In this document: piece by piece, positions 1 to 12,200 of the stretch
Position numbering within the stretch: the first letter of the stretch is position 1
Layout of the letters: each line of letters begins with the position of its first letter
Assembly (NCBI GenBank): GCA_934045905.1
Contig: OW203771.1
Location: forward strand, 4,278,001 to 4,342,000
Source: Leuctra nigra
Taxonomy: Eukaryota; Arthropoda; Insecta; Plecoptera; Leuctridae
DNA length: 64,000 nt
Direction: 5' to 3'
Notes under the pieces: generated by a model
The model's database searches: none
What the model was told of the DNA's origin: nothing
Seen by the model: only the letters and a program-made list of their open reading frames with translations
Program-made: the position numbers and the translations under genes

Positions 1-48
1 CAAAAATGCTTTCAAACTGCTCTGCGAAATTTTAATGCACCTCTTATA

Positions 49-596
49 CCCCGTTCCCACTACAAGTTTCAACTACAGTTGAAAATCTCAATCGCAGTTG
101 AACATCAGTGTGAACGCAATGCAATCGAGTTCAACTGCGATCGAAAACTCGATCGTGTTTCTAGAACTCAGTTGAGATCTGAACTGCAGTTGACCAAAGC
201 AGTTTACTAGGAAATATGCGCGCACCACTATACAATCTTTGGACATTTGACACCTAACCTATTCATACCTGACATTTTCGTCATTGCCGACATTCCCGTA
301 GGTATTATAAGTTTACTCCTGTGTTTACTTGAAATTTGTTGATTATATTGGCGTTGATAATTTGCGTCAAAGCAAATAAATAAATAATTTCACTTTCGGT
401 GAGCGCCATGTTGTTGATTGTTCAAAAACAGCTGGTAGTCAGGCGGGTTGTATAGTTTACAGGGTTCAACTGCAGTTGAGCTAGAGATTCTGTGTGAACG
501 CAAGTGATAGTTTTGGTTGATCAACACAGATCAACGCCATTTTTATTTCAACTGCAGTTGAGGTCAACTGCGGTTGAAACTGTAGTGAGAACAGGG
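49..596. mobile_element. MITE with ~35-bp terminal inverted repeats and TA target duplication
   Basis: The left end (CCCCGTTCCCACTACA) and the inverted right end (TGTAGTGAGAACAGGG) pair over about 35 bp and both are flanked by TA (47-48 and 597-598). Inside each end lie several copies of the palindrome-like CAACTGCAGTTGA and its variants, so subterminal regions are rich in the same box. No transposase reading frame is present. A TA target duplication fits Tc1/mariner or a related superfamily; the superfamily is inferred. Confidence 0.7.
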
Positions 597-603
597 TATT
601 AGT

Positions 604-1560
604 TGGTGGTCTCCGATGATTCAGTCCCTTCTGCCGATACGATACTATATTCTTTTCTTTTGAACGGATCACATATATTACAGATATTTTTTCCTTCTCA
701 ATAATGACAATTAACACTTAACACTTACATAACACTTACAAGTCAGTTTTCTCGTATCCATAGCGTGGGTTCAAACGTCAGAAGGCAACACTTGTTGCAT
801 GTTGCATTGACCCTTCCACAGAGTTTTTACGATTGATTAGAGTTTAGAGGACTCTGTCAATTGAAGAGTGATACATGAGTAGTTATTGAAAATAATTTAT
901 GATGTATAACTCACTTGTAGTACCTTGTTTTATTTTTGTATCGTCTATTATTATTTTGTAATTTGACGTCAAATCTTGAGATTCTCGGTGCTTCAATTGG
1001 AAAGATTTGAAAGCAACGACACATAGAAAATAGATATGATTACGACCACAAATGGTCTTATATACTTGAATAGGTAACATTGTTATTATTTTACTGGATT
1101 CCAATATTAACTTAGCAAAGTTTGACGTTTACTAACCTTTGAATGGTATTTCAGTTCGATCAGCCATTTCTTGACATCGCCACTACTTATCCCCTTTTGA
1201 ACACACGGAAACTCTGGAATTTGATACGAAATTAGATTTGTATGTTTGTATGATTTAGAAAACTAGGTGCTTTAATCGAAAAGAATAACTTGTGACCGGC
1301 AGTGACAGCCGTCACTTCATTTAAAATTTACCTCATATTTCCACTTATAATTTAGAAGGCGTAGGTCATGGTGAATTAGTATGGGCCGAAAATAGATGCT
1401 TAAAGTGTGCGCGCAGTACGACGTGGCTGGCGTGGAGCGACCGCTCCACTAGATTTGTAAAATAATTCATAATGCCTGATACACGTTTTAATATATTCGT
1501 GCATTCGTTCTTTAATTTTCTACGTTTTTAGGATTAATTGACACATATTTTTCATGTTAA
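604..1560. other. AT-rich intergenic DNA, no recognised feature
   Basis: Only short open frames with no recognisable protein similarity are present on either strand. I see no splice-flanked coding exon, RNA gene or clear repeat here. Confidence 0.5.
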
Positions 1561-1573
1561 AAGAAAATACCTA

Positions 1574-1840
1574 ATATATTAATTATGGAGCAAGCTGGCT
1601 CAGGCAATATAGTTATAGTCTTGTTCTACAGAGTCCTTGGATCGATTCCCGCAGCCGGCCTTCCTGACTGTTGTTTCGTGTTTTCCCTCCGTCTAGAGGC
1701 AAATGAAGGGAAGGTTCCGTACTAATAGGACACGGCCGTCTCCTTCCCACCGGTCATCGTTACCTTATCATCATCATAATCATTCATCCGTCGCTGCTAG
1801 CCTAGTTGCACATCAGTGTGACGTTAAGCCTAGTAAATAG
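1574..1840 (+). mobile_element. tRNA-derived SINE copy
   Basis: An A-box-like TGGCTCAGG (1596-1604) is followed by a B-box-like GGATCGATTCC (1639-1649), the internal RNA polymerase III promoter layout of a tRNA-derived SINE. The body (an AAGGTTCC / ACGGCCGTCTCCTTCCCACC segment, then ATCATCATCAT) and the tail GACGTTAAGCC are shared with the copy at 48015-48285 on the other strand and with fragments at 31499-31740 and 56853-56951. Confidence 0.6.
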
Positions 1841-2029
1841 TGATGTTAAGTCATCAACCTGTTTGGCACATTGCAATTTATGGGGAGAGTATGCCATGGC
1901 GTTTACGACTCCATGTGTGCTCGGAAATTTATTTCGTTTTAGTTCGACACTTTTTTGACCTTCACAGTTCTTAATTGTACATTCTACGTCTACATCAATT
2001 GCTATGGTAGTTAAAATATTTTCTTGTTT

Positions 2030-2290
2030 GTGCCTTAGCTTCAGATGAAGGTTGACGATCTTCATTGCTATTTCATCTTTGGATGCTGCAGCTCTGAACA
2101 AGGACCCCGTGCTCTGCCCGAACCAATCCCTCAGATTCTTGAGCCATGAAGTCCTCCTCCTGCCAGGTCTACGCTGTCATCTTCCCTTGTAAGACTAATT
2201 GCAAGAGCCTGTATTTATGTGGCCATCCAAATTATTCGAGCTTACGTCTTTTGATGTAATATATCACTTCCAAGTTCTTATTCATTTTCC
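2030..2290 (-). pseudogene. Decayed C-terminal end of a non-LTR retrotransposon reverse transcriptase
   Basis: On the minus strand the conceptual translation contains RPGRRRTSWLKNLRDWFGQ followed directly by LFRAAASKDEIAMKIVN, preceded in other frames by KRRKLE and LLQLVLQGK. This order is the familiar C-terminal tail of endonuclease/reverse-transcriptase ORF2 proteins of insect LINEs. A frameshift and a stop near 2180 break the frame, and no catalytic reverse-transcriptase domain remains, so this is a 5'-truncated dead copy. The LINE family is inferred from the tail alone. Confidence 0.65.
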
Positions 2291-2725
2291 CCCGACGGCT
2301 GCCACCTTAACGCGGTGGTGAAGTTTGTGTTGGCCAATTATCCATTGCAGCTACGCCGGCGAGCATATGCTCATGTGTAAGGGCTACCCATGCCGGACAG
2401 ATCAGTGGTGAGGTCCAGACAAAGAGCAGCCAGGGTCGGCCTAACCATGGCCTCCTTTGAATTTTCGGTCCCGTCGGGCCGGCCTACCCCTCGAGGTGGT
2501 GATCCCCCTGAAATCGGGTTCCGCCGGCCCGAATCCTCACAACCCCCGATCCGTCCCCATTCCGGCCTTCCCACCAGTGCTGGACTCCTCCAGATCGGGC
2601 CCGTTAGGTCGACCCCCTCCCCATGTCCTCCACTTATGATCAACAAAGTTAAATGTAAAAATTAATGTGTGCAATATAACCTCGTCGTTGACGCGCCGTT
2701 AAACACTAAATATCTAATCTAATCT
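2283..2725 (+). mobile_element. GC-rich 3' end of a LINE-like element
   Basis: This block is far more GC-rich than its surroundings and has sharp borders. It ends on the plus strand with a short ATCTA-type tandem tail (about 2708-2725), which resembles the simple-repeat tails of non-LTR retrotransposon 3' untranslated regions. Both strands have long open frames, but these are composition artefacts. Assignment is inference. Confidence 0.4.
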
Positions 2726-2729
2726 TATT

Positions 2730-3030
2730 CATTCGTTCCATCACTTCGACATATCCAACCTTGTCCACCCATGAGGTTTGGATTATGATTTTGATTACAT
2801 ACGAGCCTTGTATTAGTGAATTCAGAGCATGCTTGTTTGATACGACTCTTTACCTCTTAATATTCCTATTGGTCATTCAAGCAGAATCCAAGATCCACAA
2901 GATATTGTTTGGATAACAATATTATCCATCACTAACTGGGCGTCAATGTGCCTATGACCGTCTTATTCATATAGAGAAATTATTATAAAATTGGGATGAT
3001 TGCTTTTTTGTCAGATATTTGCAGTTTTAT
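2730..3030. other. AT-rich intergenic DNA downstream of the giant gene
   Basis: No coding or repeat feature was recognised. A minus-strand AATAAA (reverse of TTTATT near 3033) about 255 nt past the giant gene stop codon could serve as its polyadenylation signal. Confidence 0.3.
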
Positions 3031-3288
3031 TTTTATCAATTAGAAGAACTACTGGTTTTTGAGCTCACCTCAAGAATCATATAGAAATTGATTATGCTTC
3101 TAGGAACAGAGTACCGTATTGTCTCATCGTATTATCGTATCAATTTGAGATGTGCAGTAATCAATTATTTCAAAATGATTTTTAATGGTTACAAATTTAC
3201 AATTAAACTGATCTAATACTGGGATAATCTACATATATAATTTCAAATGTAATCAGCAATGTCGGCCCGACCCTCCGACGTGAACCTC

Positions 3289-6200
3289 TCATTCCGGCTT
3301 CCTCCAGCGACGACCCTCCATGTTTTCGTCGCCGAACACCAGACAGCGAGGCTCGTCGTGCGCCCTCCTGCCACGACCCTCTGCCTCGAACTCCTCGTCG
3401 GCGTCCTCAAGCTGTGCGGACGTCCTTCTTCCGCCGAGGTTCGACTTGTACCTCGACGACCTTGGAACTGAAGAACATGATATTTCATATGATAGTTTTC
3501 TTTAAAAAAAAACAGATCATCTGAATACACAGAACTTTGTACTACAATATACAAAAATACGCATAATGGGAGAGACATCTCTGTGACAAAACTACTGCAC
3601 AAATCGGGTTGAAAATTTCCTACAATAATATAAAACAACATACTAAAGTTTTGAAAGTCATAACTTTGTAGACAAAGTTACTGCTGTTCGAATTTAGTTG
3701 TCGAAAAATCTATTAGATTATTGAGCACAATTAGCGCGCGTCCAGAAAATGTATACATTGGCCTGAAGTGGGGCACTGTTTATTCAAAACAACTTACAAA
3801 TACCAAGCTGAAAAGGTAAAATTTTATTCAAAGAGTTATATCGCTATCAGTTATGTAAAAATTCAAGTAATTTTGGATCAATGGAACAAAAGTTATGGCA
3901 ACTTGAAGTAGCAGTAATGGTGGATAATTTCACTTTTTGACATTATCTTGTGATGTACTAGAACTTGTGAAGCTCCAATCTCTCAGCTGAAGCACTTGCG
4001 ATTCCTAACCTTGTTCGTAAACGCGCTCGGTGCTCACTTCGCCGTAGTCGACGTAGGCGGGGACGCATCGGGCTGCGCTCTGGTGGTGCGCGGGGTCGCC
4101 GTAGTGACGCAGCTGGGGTCTGACGAGGTGCGCCTGGTTGTACGGCGTCCTGTCCTTCACGGCGGGCGCCAGGTTCAGGCTGGCCAGCGCCAGAGCGCGT
4201 CGGTCCACGGCAACCACCTCGCCGTCTGGAGGCATCATGCGTGACACTTGGTGCACAAGGTAATGCAAAAGAAGTGTTTTCCAGCTGTATAGGAAACGTT
4301 CAGTGATATCGTTGATAAGTTCGAGATTTGCATGCAAATATTACCTATAATGTTTTCTTTCGTTTCAGATTATCCATCAGCAAAGCTCAGTATAAGCTAA
4401 AGGCTAAATCAATTTGTCAGTACAACCAAGTGTCAGATCTTGCTAGAAATGAAAACGTACGACAATCTGAATTGTAATAAATCTTACTTCGTTTGTCATG
4501 TAATGTGATAAAAGCATAAAAGCATGTGGATGTAGTTCTGAGTGTAGACGCTGGCCTGAGTTTGTAGCGGGCCAGATCCTGATGCACAACTCACCTGTTG
4601 CTCTGCCGGACTCGTAGGGACGGTCAAAGTCTCGCTCGTATCTTCCCCCGTGTCTGACGCAGCAGTCCCGAGGTCTGACGTCGCTGACGGCCTCCTCGGA
4701 GTCGGACCCTCTCCAAGACCCCCGCCGAGCGCTGCGTCCCGGCGAGCGGTCGTCGTACCCGACGGGAGGTCGGCGACAGTCCCGACAGTGGCGCGACGCG
4801 TGGTGTCTCGCCGGCGACTCTCGCCTGTAGCACTCGTCGTCTCGCGCCGACGGAGGCGATGGGGACGCCGTGTCTCGCGAGTGACGGCGGTGGGAAGCTC
4901 TGGATCGGGACCTCGGATAGACGCGGTAGACGATCATCTGCTTCTGGGATTGAACCGAGTTTGGAGAATCCTCTTGGTAGCGGTTTTCCTGCATAAATAA
5001 ATCACAAACCGCCACAATGATAAGGATTCCGCACATAAGAATATTAGCACACGGTCTTGTGGTTTTTAAAACTAACATCTGCTTGTCTAACTTGCGAACG
5101 CAACTTCTTGAGGCTGAATATACACAGACATACGAAACAATGCTACGATTCCTAAACTTAGGGCCGGTATAACCAAAGTTAATCTGAGCCGGATTAACTA
5201 AATATTGGACTAAATTGGAGGCATAGCCAATCAGATACCTCAAAATGATTGAAACAATTGAATTTAATCCAAAAGTTAGTTAATCCAGCACAATTTAACT
5301 TTGGTTTTCCGGGTCCGTGGCCAGGGTTAAAATCTAACCCCTTGAACCCCTTGTAACTGAACCAGTGGATTGAGATAGTGGATAATCGCACCAAAGTCAT
5401 CGCTCCACACACACTTGTAATTCAAGTACGGAATGTTCTAAACCCACCTCGCAGCCATCTTGTCGGTCATCGGGCGAGCAGGAGCGCGATCTGTTGACGA
5501 GACTGCGACCTGGATAACAGCGATAGACGACGTCCTGCGGCGTCACCGACGTCTTCGGCCGCTTGCGAGATCTACCCTTCCGGTGCCTCTTCCCTGTCAA
5601 CACCTCGTCGTTGTCCCAGACAACCTCGGAGACAGGATAGTTGATTTCGTCGTCAAGCACAGGGGCATCTTCGTTCTCCCACGCAACCCCACCAGCTGAT
5701 TCGCAGACTTGTTGAGCTTCTGGAGAGGAGGACTCGGGGACCTCGTCGTCTCCAGTCGTCACCGAGTAGACTTGGACGTCCTTCTCGCGTCTGCGTCTTC
5801 GTCTCTCGCGGTCTTTTCGACGCGGAATCTTCTCCTTGGCGACGTAGACTTCGTTGTCCTTCGTGCTCCCTCTGATGACGACGACGTCGTCATTGGACTC
5901 GGCGACTTTTCTGCGCCTCCTTCGTTTCGGAAGCTTCTCGACAATCTTCGTCTCGTCCGAGATGCCCGCATTGATAACGTCGCTTTGGGAAACATACGCT
6001 GGTGTCAGTTGGAAATTATCTGGATTTAAGTCATACATCTCCTCCTGAAGTTCGATCATCCTGCGACGGTTCTCCTCGTCGATTTCTCTCTTCGCGTCGA
6101 GACGAGTGCCGGCGTCGCGACGTCCGAGGTTCTCGTCGTCGGCGTCGGAGTGCTCTGGGCGACGCTGGTCGGGCGTCGGAGCGGCGTCGTCGTCGACGTC

Positions 6201-9200
6201 GGAGTGCTCTCGGCGACGCTGGTTGGGCGTCGGAGCGGCGTCGTCGTCGACGTCGGAGTGCTCTGGGCGACGCTGGTCGGGCGTCGGAGCGGCGTCGTCG
6301 TCGTCGGCGGCGACGCGAGTCTCGATCAGCCCCACCGACCGCGTCGTTCGGCCGCGCAGGATCTTCGCTTCATTGCTGGAGAAACAGTTTGGTCGGACGT
6401 GGGTTAACGTTCACATATGGACAAGAATTCATAAAGAACAACATGGCTACCAGCAGAGCGATTGTATAACTTTCTTAGCCGAGATAATGGATATCGTTAT
6501 CTATACTAATTGATGAAAGTAAACTATTAATATCATTGTTTATCATTTGAATTGTGCAAAAGCTACGAGGATATGAAATATAATCACATTATTTATCTCA
6601 GGAAGACGACTTTACGCACTTTGAATTGCTTTACCTTCTGATAGGCTAAATTACTTTCATCAATTGGTATCGATAACGATCCATTATCTCGGCTAATAAG
6701 TTATACAATCGCACTGCAGATCTTCAAAAACTAAGAATGGTGAGAAATTATTTATGTAGAGAAGATATGGCAACGTTTCACTGCAAATATGAGCAGACTT
6801 CGAGGGATCAGAGTGAAACTTTAAAGGGATATGTAATATTTGCATCCTATTCTAAGCATGGGCGTCCGCAAGGTTTCTGCCAGGTGGGGGCAGGGCAAGG
6901 AAAACAATATTTTACGGCTTAAGGGAGATGTGGGGGACGCCCTCCCCTCAGCCCCTCTGGGCGTTTTTTGGTTTTTGGACACTTAGAAATCAATTTTGAG
7001 ACGTTATGAGATGTATTTTGTTGAAATATTCAATATTTTTAAAATATTGCACTGGAGAGGGGGGAAGACAGGTTTACACCTGCCCCGCAGGGCATTTTTT
7101 TGGTTTTTTGGACGCTTTGAAATCAATTTTCTCTAGTTTTTTTGGATACAAAATGAAAAAAAAAATTATGTTTTCCTGACATTCGGGGGGGGGGGGGGGG
7201 GCACTTGCTCCTCCCTGTGGACGCCTATGACAAAGGGGAGACGGTGTTATGATGGTAGTGTATGTGGTACTGTTTTACTGCCATTGGTATGAATTACAAA
7301 TAGTTCTAAACACCAAGGTCGTATCCCTGGAAAGTGGCGTTACCTGGTGTCCTCGCATGTAAACTCAAGCAGCTGGATCTCCCGTGTCCGACTGCGACTG
7401 CGCGACTCCTGGATCCTCTGACCTTCAAGGTCAGCTGTCTGACAAGTCTCCACGCCAGAGGGCGGCTCAGTCGACTTCGAATCACATTCGCAAGATCTGG
7501 GGAAACAATACGTGTCTATAAGTTAGAGTTGAACTGAACCACGGCTTTCTCTACACTGTGTCTAGTGATGGCTGAGCGCGAAACCAATGAGCAATGAGCA
7601 AGGAATGGGACAGGGTTGGGAAGATGTGGAAAGAAGCTCGATGGGGAAGAAGGCGGTTTAAGGAGGCGGCAACCATGGCAGTGTTAGGAAAGGAGGGGAT
7701 GCATGTTTTTGATAATTACATCAAGAATAATTTATAATTTTTTTTATTTTTTGTTTGTTTATTTTTTTATGTTTTTTTTATTATTTTCTTTGTAACCTCT
7801 TGCAAACATCTTTTCTTTGTGACTTCTTTGTCATTTATAAACCCGTTGGAATGTTTTCAATTGTTTAACCATTGTTTAGTTACCTGTCAAAAACTGTAAC
7901 ATGTCAAACTCCTGAAGAAGCCTGCAGAAGGCAGGCGAAATATTGAGAAATTCAATAAATAAAGTTTGTGAAACGTTCATCAAGTTAGTGTTTATTTATT
8001 TAGCAAGAACCTTGTTCAGACTTCAAACACATTTTCATTCCAAATCTCACTTCTCTGGCTACAACCTTTAGGCAGCATTCGATCTTATGAATGCTAGCAT
8101 CTAATACATTATGTTAGAAACTTGATCAAGTTGTGAAGCACACTACGCTATTTAATAAGACCACCGGGATGATACAAATATTTCAGAAGTAGTACTGCTT
8201 ATTTCTTATTCATACATGGTCAAGCAATCATTGCAATGATCAACATTATTATAGTACCTAGGTACTTATATCCTTGATTTACAAAATTTCTCAGATTTAT
8301 TTTCTTGAGATAGAGACCGAAAGTTAAAGAGTTACCATATTACACGACTGTCACTGACCTTGTGTCCTCGGGTTCAGAGCCCGCCAACGGCTTCTCGGGA
8401 TTGCTGTCTGTCTTGCTCTCATCCAGTTCGGGCGAGTCGTTCAGTTGTCCGTCGGAGTGCGACGACTTACCCCCCTCACGACGCTCCTCGCCGACGCCCG
8501 CCGCCGCATTGCCTCCCCCACTCGATCGCCCGGCGCAGGAGGAGGCCGAGCGAGTGGACGACCTGCTGAGCGACCTCCTCGTGAACCTGCGGGAGAACTT
8601 GTAACCGGTGTCCAGGTGCGGGGCCGCGAAGCGTCTCCTCGACTCGCTGTCGGTGTACGTCGTCGGCCCAACATCTTCACAAGACAACGCCAACAATGGC
8701 GAGGCCTTCTCTGTTTGCGGTTTCTTCACTTTCTCTTTGGGATTCTCAACAGATATGTTCCTTGTCACAGCCTTCGTAATCTTCCGCTTCTCTTCCTGTT
8801 CCTCGTCATCGGACTTCTCTTTGTCCTTCTTCCTCGTCATCTTCAACATGTCCGCCAGCTTCTTGGGCTTCTTCCTCGCGCTGACGTCACGAGCCGCTTC
8901 GACGCGCGACTGACAGAGCCTGGGCGGGACATCGCTGACGTCACGCACCTCCTGGCGGGACATGCAGAGTCGCGGCAGAGCCACCCGGCGGACATCGTCG
9001 TCACGCAAGAGCGGCCCAGCCGGATGTCCCTCGTCGCACGGTTGGTCTTGAACAGAAGGGCAAGTCGGCGTCGAATCCTTCTTGTCCGTCGCCGTCTCCT
9101 TGACGTCGCTTTTGTTATCCTTATCGCAGGAAGTATCTGGGGGCTTGTCCACACTTTTGAATGTGTCATCCGCGAAATCATTGCAAGAATCCGCTGGACT

Positions 9201-12200
9201 TCTGTTGTCTGGTGGAAGATCAATTCCGACATTTCTCTTTCCGTTTTCATCTTGACCTTCACACTTCTTAAAAACTTGGCTGTTATCACACAAGTATTGC
9301 GACGTATCAACGCATTCGCAGCTTTCGGACTCTTCAACACTTGAAGACGACGAGTCGCTGGATTCTTGACTCTCACTTCCTCCTTCCGGGTTGTGTTCGG
9401 CATTCTCTTCAGGATTCCTGGTCGCATTATCGCTTGCGCGTTCGGGCTGCGCACTCGCTTCCGTCTCGCTGGCGAGACACAGTCCAAGGTCGATCTTGGG
9501 AGTAACTATTTCTCCCCTGTACACCGTTACCACATGAGGAGCAGCGAATGCGGGCTTCTTTCGCTGGCCGTCACCACTGCTTCCCAAATTGCGCCAAAAC
9601 GCCCAGTTAAACGCCCACGGTGTCTTCTTATCCGGTCTCGTGTCTGGCCTGACGATGTCCGCTGTTGACGTCGCTGGTTTATTCGGCGCCATCTTAGCGC
9701 TCTGTGATTTAGAGAGAGCTTCCAAGCCCGCGGCGTTCGGCCTCTCATTCAACAACGCCAACCCGACAAACATGCTGGTGTTTATTCTTTTTATATCACT
9801 GTGTTTTGATTTCATTTTAGAGTTAGGGGAATTAGAGTTTTCCATTCGGGGTTTCGACGTGGCCTCAAGCGACTCCGCATTCGGAGTCGCTCTTGACTCT
9901 CTCTTGACCAAAATGTTACCCTCCGAGTTGTTGTGTTTCTCTTTATTCATCCAACTATCGTTTTTATCGCTTATCGATGGAAGGGTTCTCGACGCTCGAG
10001 GCTTAATGTGCATAGCGAGATCAGAGGTTTTGTACGAGGATTCACAACGGCTTGTCTTAAGAATTGAAGTCAATGTTTTGGAAACAGGTGTAACCTTGGG
10101 GACTTCTTCTTTGATTGTGTTTGAGACCGTGTTTGAGTTTGACTTTGAGTTTGTCTTAGTCATTGAGTTTGTCTTTGAGTTTGTCTTAGTCATCGAGTTT
10201 GACTTTGAGTTTGTATTTTGTTCCACATGGCAAGTTTCAATGAGCAAAGATACAGTTTTAGGAATATGCACATTTTCCAAGGAGCGATTTTTAACAGCGA
10301 CGACCTGGTTCGTTTTAGTACTCGATGGTATGCGACTTGATACATTTTCTATGCAAGAAGCATTTCCACTGGATACTTTGAATTCACTGGAGGAGAGAAT
10401 ATCGCTCGTCGACTGCCTATCGTCACTCGTATTGCCTGGACTCGCACATTTGGAGCGTATCTCCGGAGTGTTGCAGACGATCGGCTTGGTGGTCGTGAGA
10501 CGCGGCGTTCTCCTCTCGACCCTGACTGTGCGAGGAGGCGGCTTCGTCGCCAGCTGCGGACCGACAGACACGTCGACTACGGTGTCAGTCCCGCAGACCA
10601 GCGGAGCCGTCATGGACAATCTGCACGTCCTCGTGACCTTGGCTACACCTCTTTGAGGCGACATGCCTCTCCGAAGTGCCGCCGGGGGTTTGGTGAGAGT
10701 GTCGCACACGATAGGCGCCGTGATGGAGAGTTTTCGGTCATCCCTTCTGGCAAGTTGTTTTCTTTTCGCCATCTCGCAGCACCTTGGAATCATCCTGTGA
10801 TTCGGGTTGGTTTTCAACGCGAAGACGTTGTAAAGTCTCCTGTCCCAGTTCATGGCGGCCGCCTCTCCGGGAGACAGTTCCCGCGCTTCAGCGTCCCTCC
10901 TCTGCGCAGTGCGACTGCGTACCACGGGGATGGGCGACGCTCTGCGGGCTTCAACTAGCTTCATGTCGCGCGGACCGCTGATCGTGTCCACTATTATCGG
11001 CGCAGTTGTCGAGAACTTACCGAGACGCTTGCTAACGCTCTCCTGAGACGACACGGTATGATTCTCAAAATGTCTTGAGTTTCTTTCTTCCTTCACTTTC
11101 GATACGAAACTCAAATGTCTGTTTCGGATCCTGGAAGGGTCCTTATTGATCGTATCACAAATTAATGGCTGTATCTCCGTAAGGATCGGTTTTCTTCGTT
11201 TCACTTCTGGCGAAGGTTTAGTCTTGATCTCATGTTGAATGTCAGTAAGTACTGAAGCATATTCAGTGGAGATTCTCGTCTTCGGACTGACAGCTTGTTG
11301 CTGGTCCGCCTCTGGTTCATTCACATCTATGATTACATATTCCAGAGTAGGAGCCGATGTTTGAACAGGAACATCACGCACCTCCTCCCGTCTCCTTGAC
11401 TTTCTGTGGGACTTTCTTCGAAGACGGTGTCTCGATGAGCGGCGCTTATGTTTCCGTTGCTCGTATTGGGGCTCCTGAAGCATGACGTTGTCCAAGGTCT
11501 CTACAGTCGCCACATTCTCCACGCACAGCGGCACGTTCTGGTCTACGTTTTGCTGTGGGCATTCCACAAACGTCACAGAACGCTTTCGCTCTTTTCTATG
11601 TCTTTTGTGTTTATGACGTTTTCCTTTCTTCGTCAACTGTTCTTGGCTCTCGGTAATGAGGCATTTCGTGCTAGGATGCTCATTGTACATATCACTCTCC
11701 TTTCTGTACAAGATTTGTATCTCTGGATTATCTATTTGTGATCGACCACTTTTACGATGAGTTGTTGTTGGTGGTTCAATACGATCTCTGCCAGGAGGTT
11801 TCTTGTTTGGCTCCGCACAAGCTCCATCTATCCCGTATCCGAGAGAACAGAGCGACTCGTGGCTTATTTCTGAATTTTGACAGATTCCGTCCGGCTTCTT
11901 GTGCCCTTGAACTTCCATTCTGGTATAATCAATGTACTCCGTACTTCTATCTGTACACGTACCCTTCTCTTTTCCCCTCTTGCATTCGTGAACACACTTT
12001 CTAGTAACTCCTATAGACTGTGAACTTACTTCTGTACATAAAGCTTGCGCTTCTTGTTTCATTTCCTTCCCTGTTATCTTTCTTGTACCACCAAGCGATT
12101 CTATACTTCTCTCCGTATACGGACATATCTCCTTTTCTTTCTTGTGCCGATGGTGTTTCTTTCTTGTACCACCAAGTGATTCTCTGCTTATTTCTGTATA

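Noticed and set aside
3996..4244. Plus-strand 82-codon frame
   Set aside because: It lies opposite exon 5 of the giant gene, which has splice sites of the right phase on the minus strand.
6002..6513. Plus-strand Arg/Ser-rich frames of up to 155 codons
   Set aside because: They are the reverse strand of the 54-bp repeats in exon 3 of the giant gene and have no splice or start support.
8340..8359. Giant frame ending in SVTVV as the true C terminus
   Set aside because: A donor at 8359 joins five further exons with perfect phase agreement to a proper stop. The short ending remains a possible isoform only.
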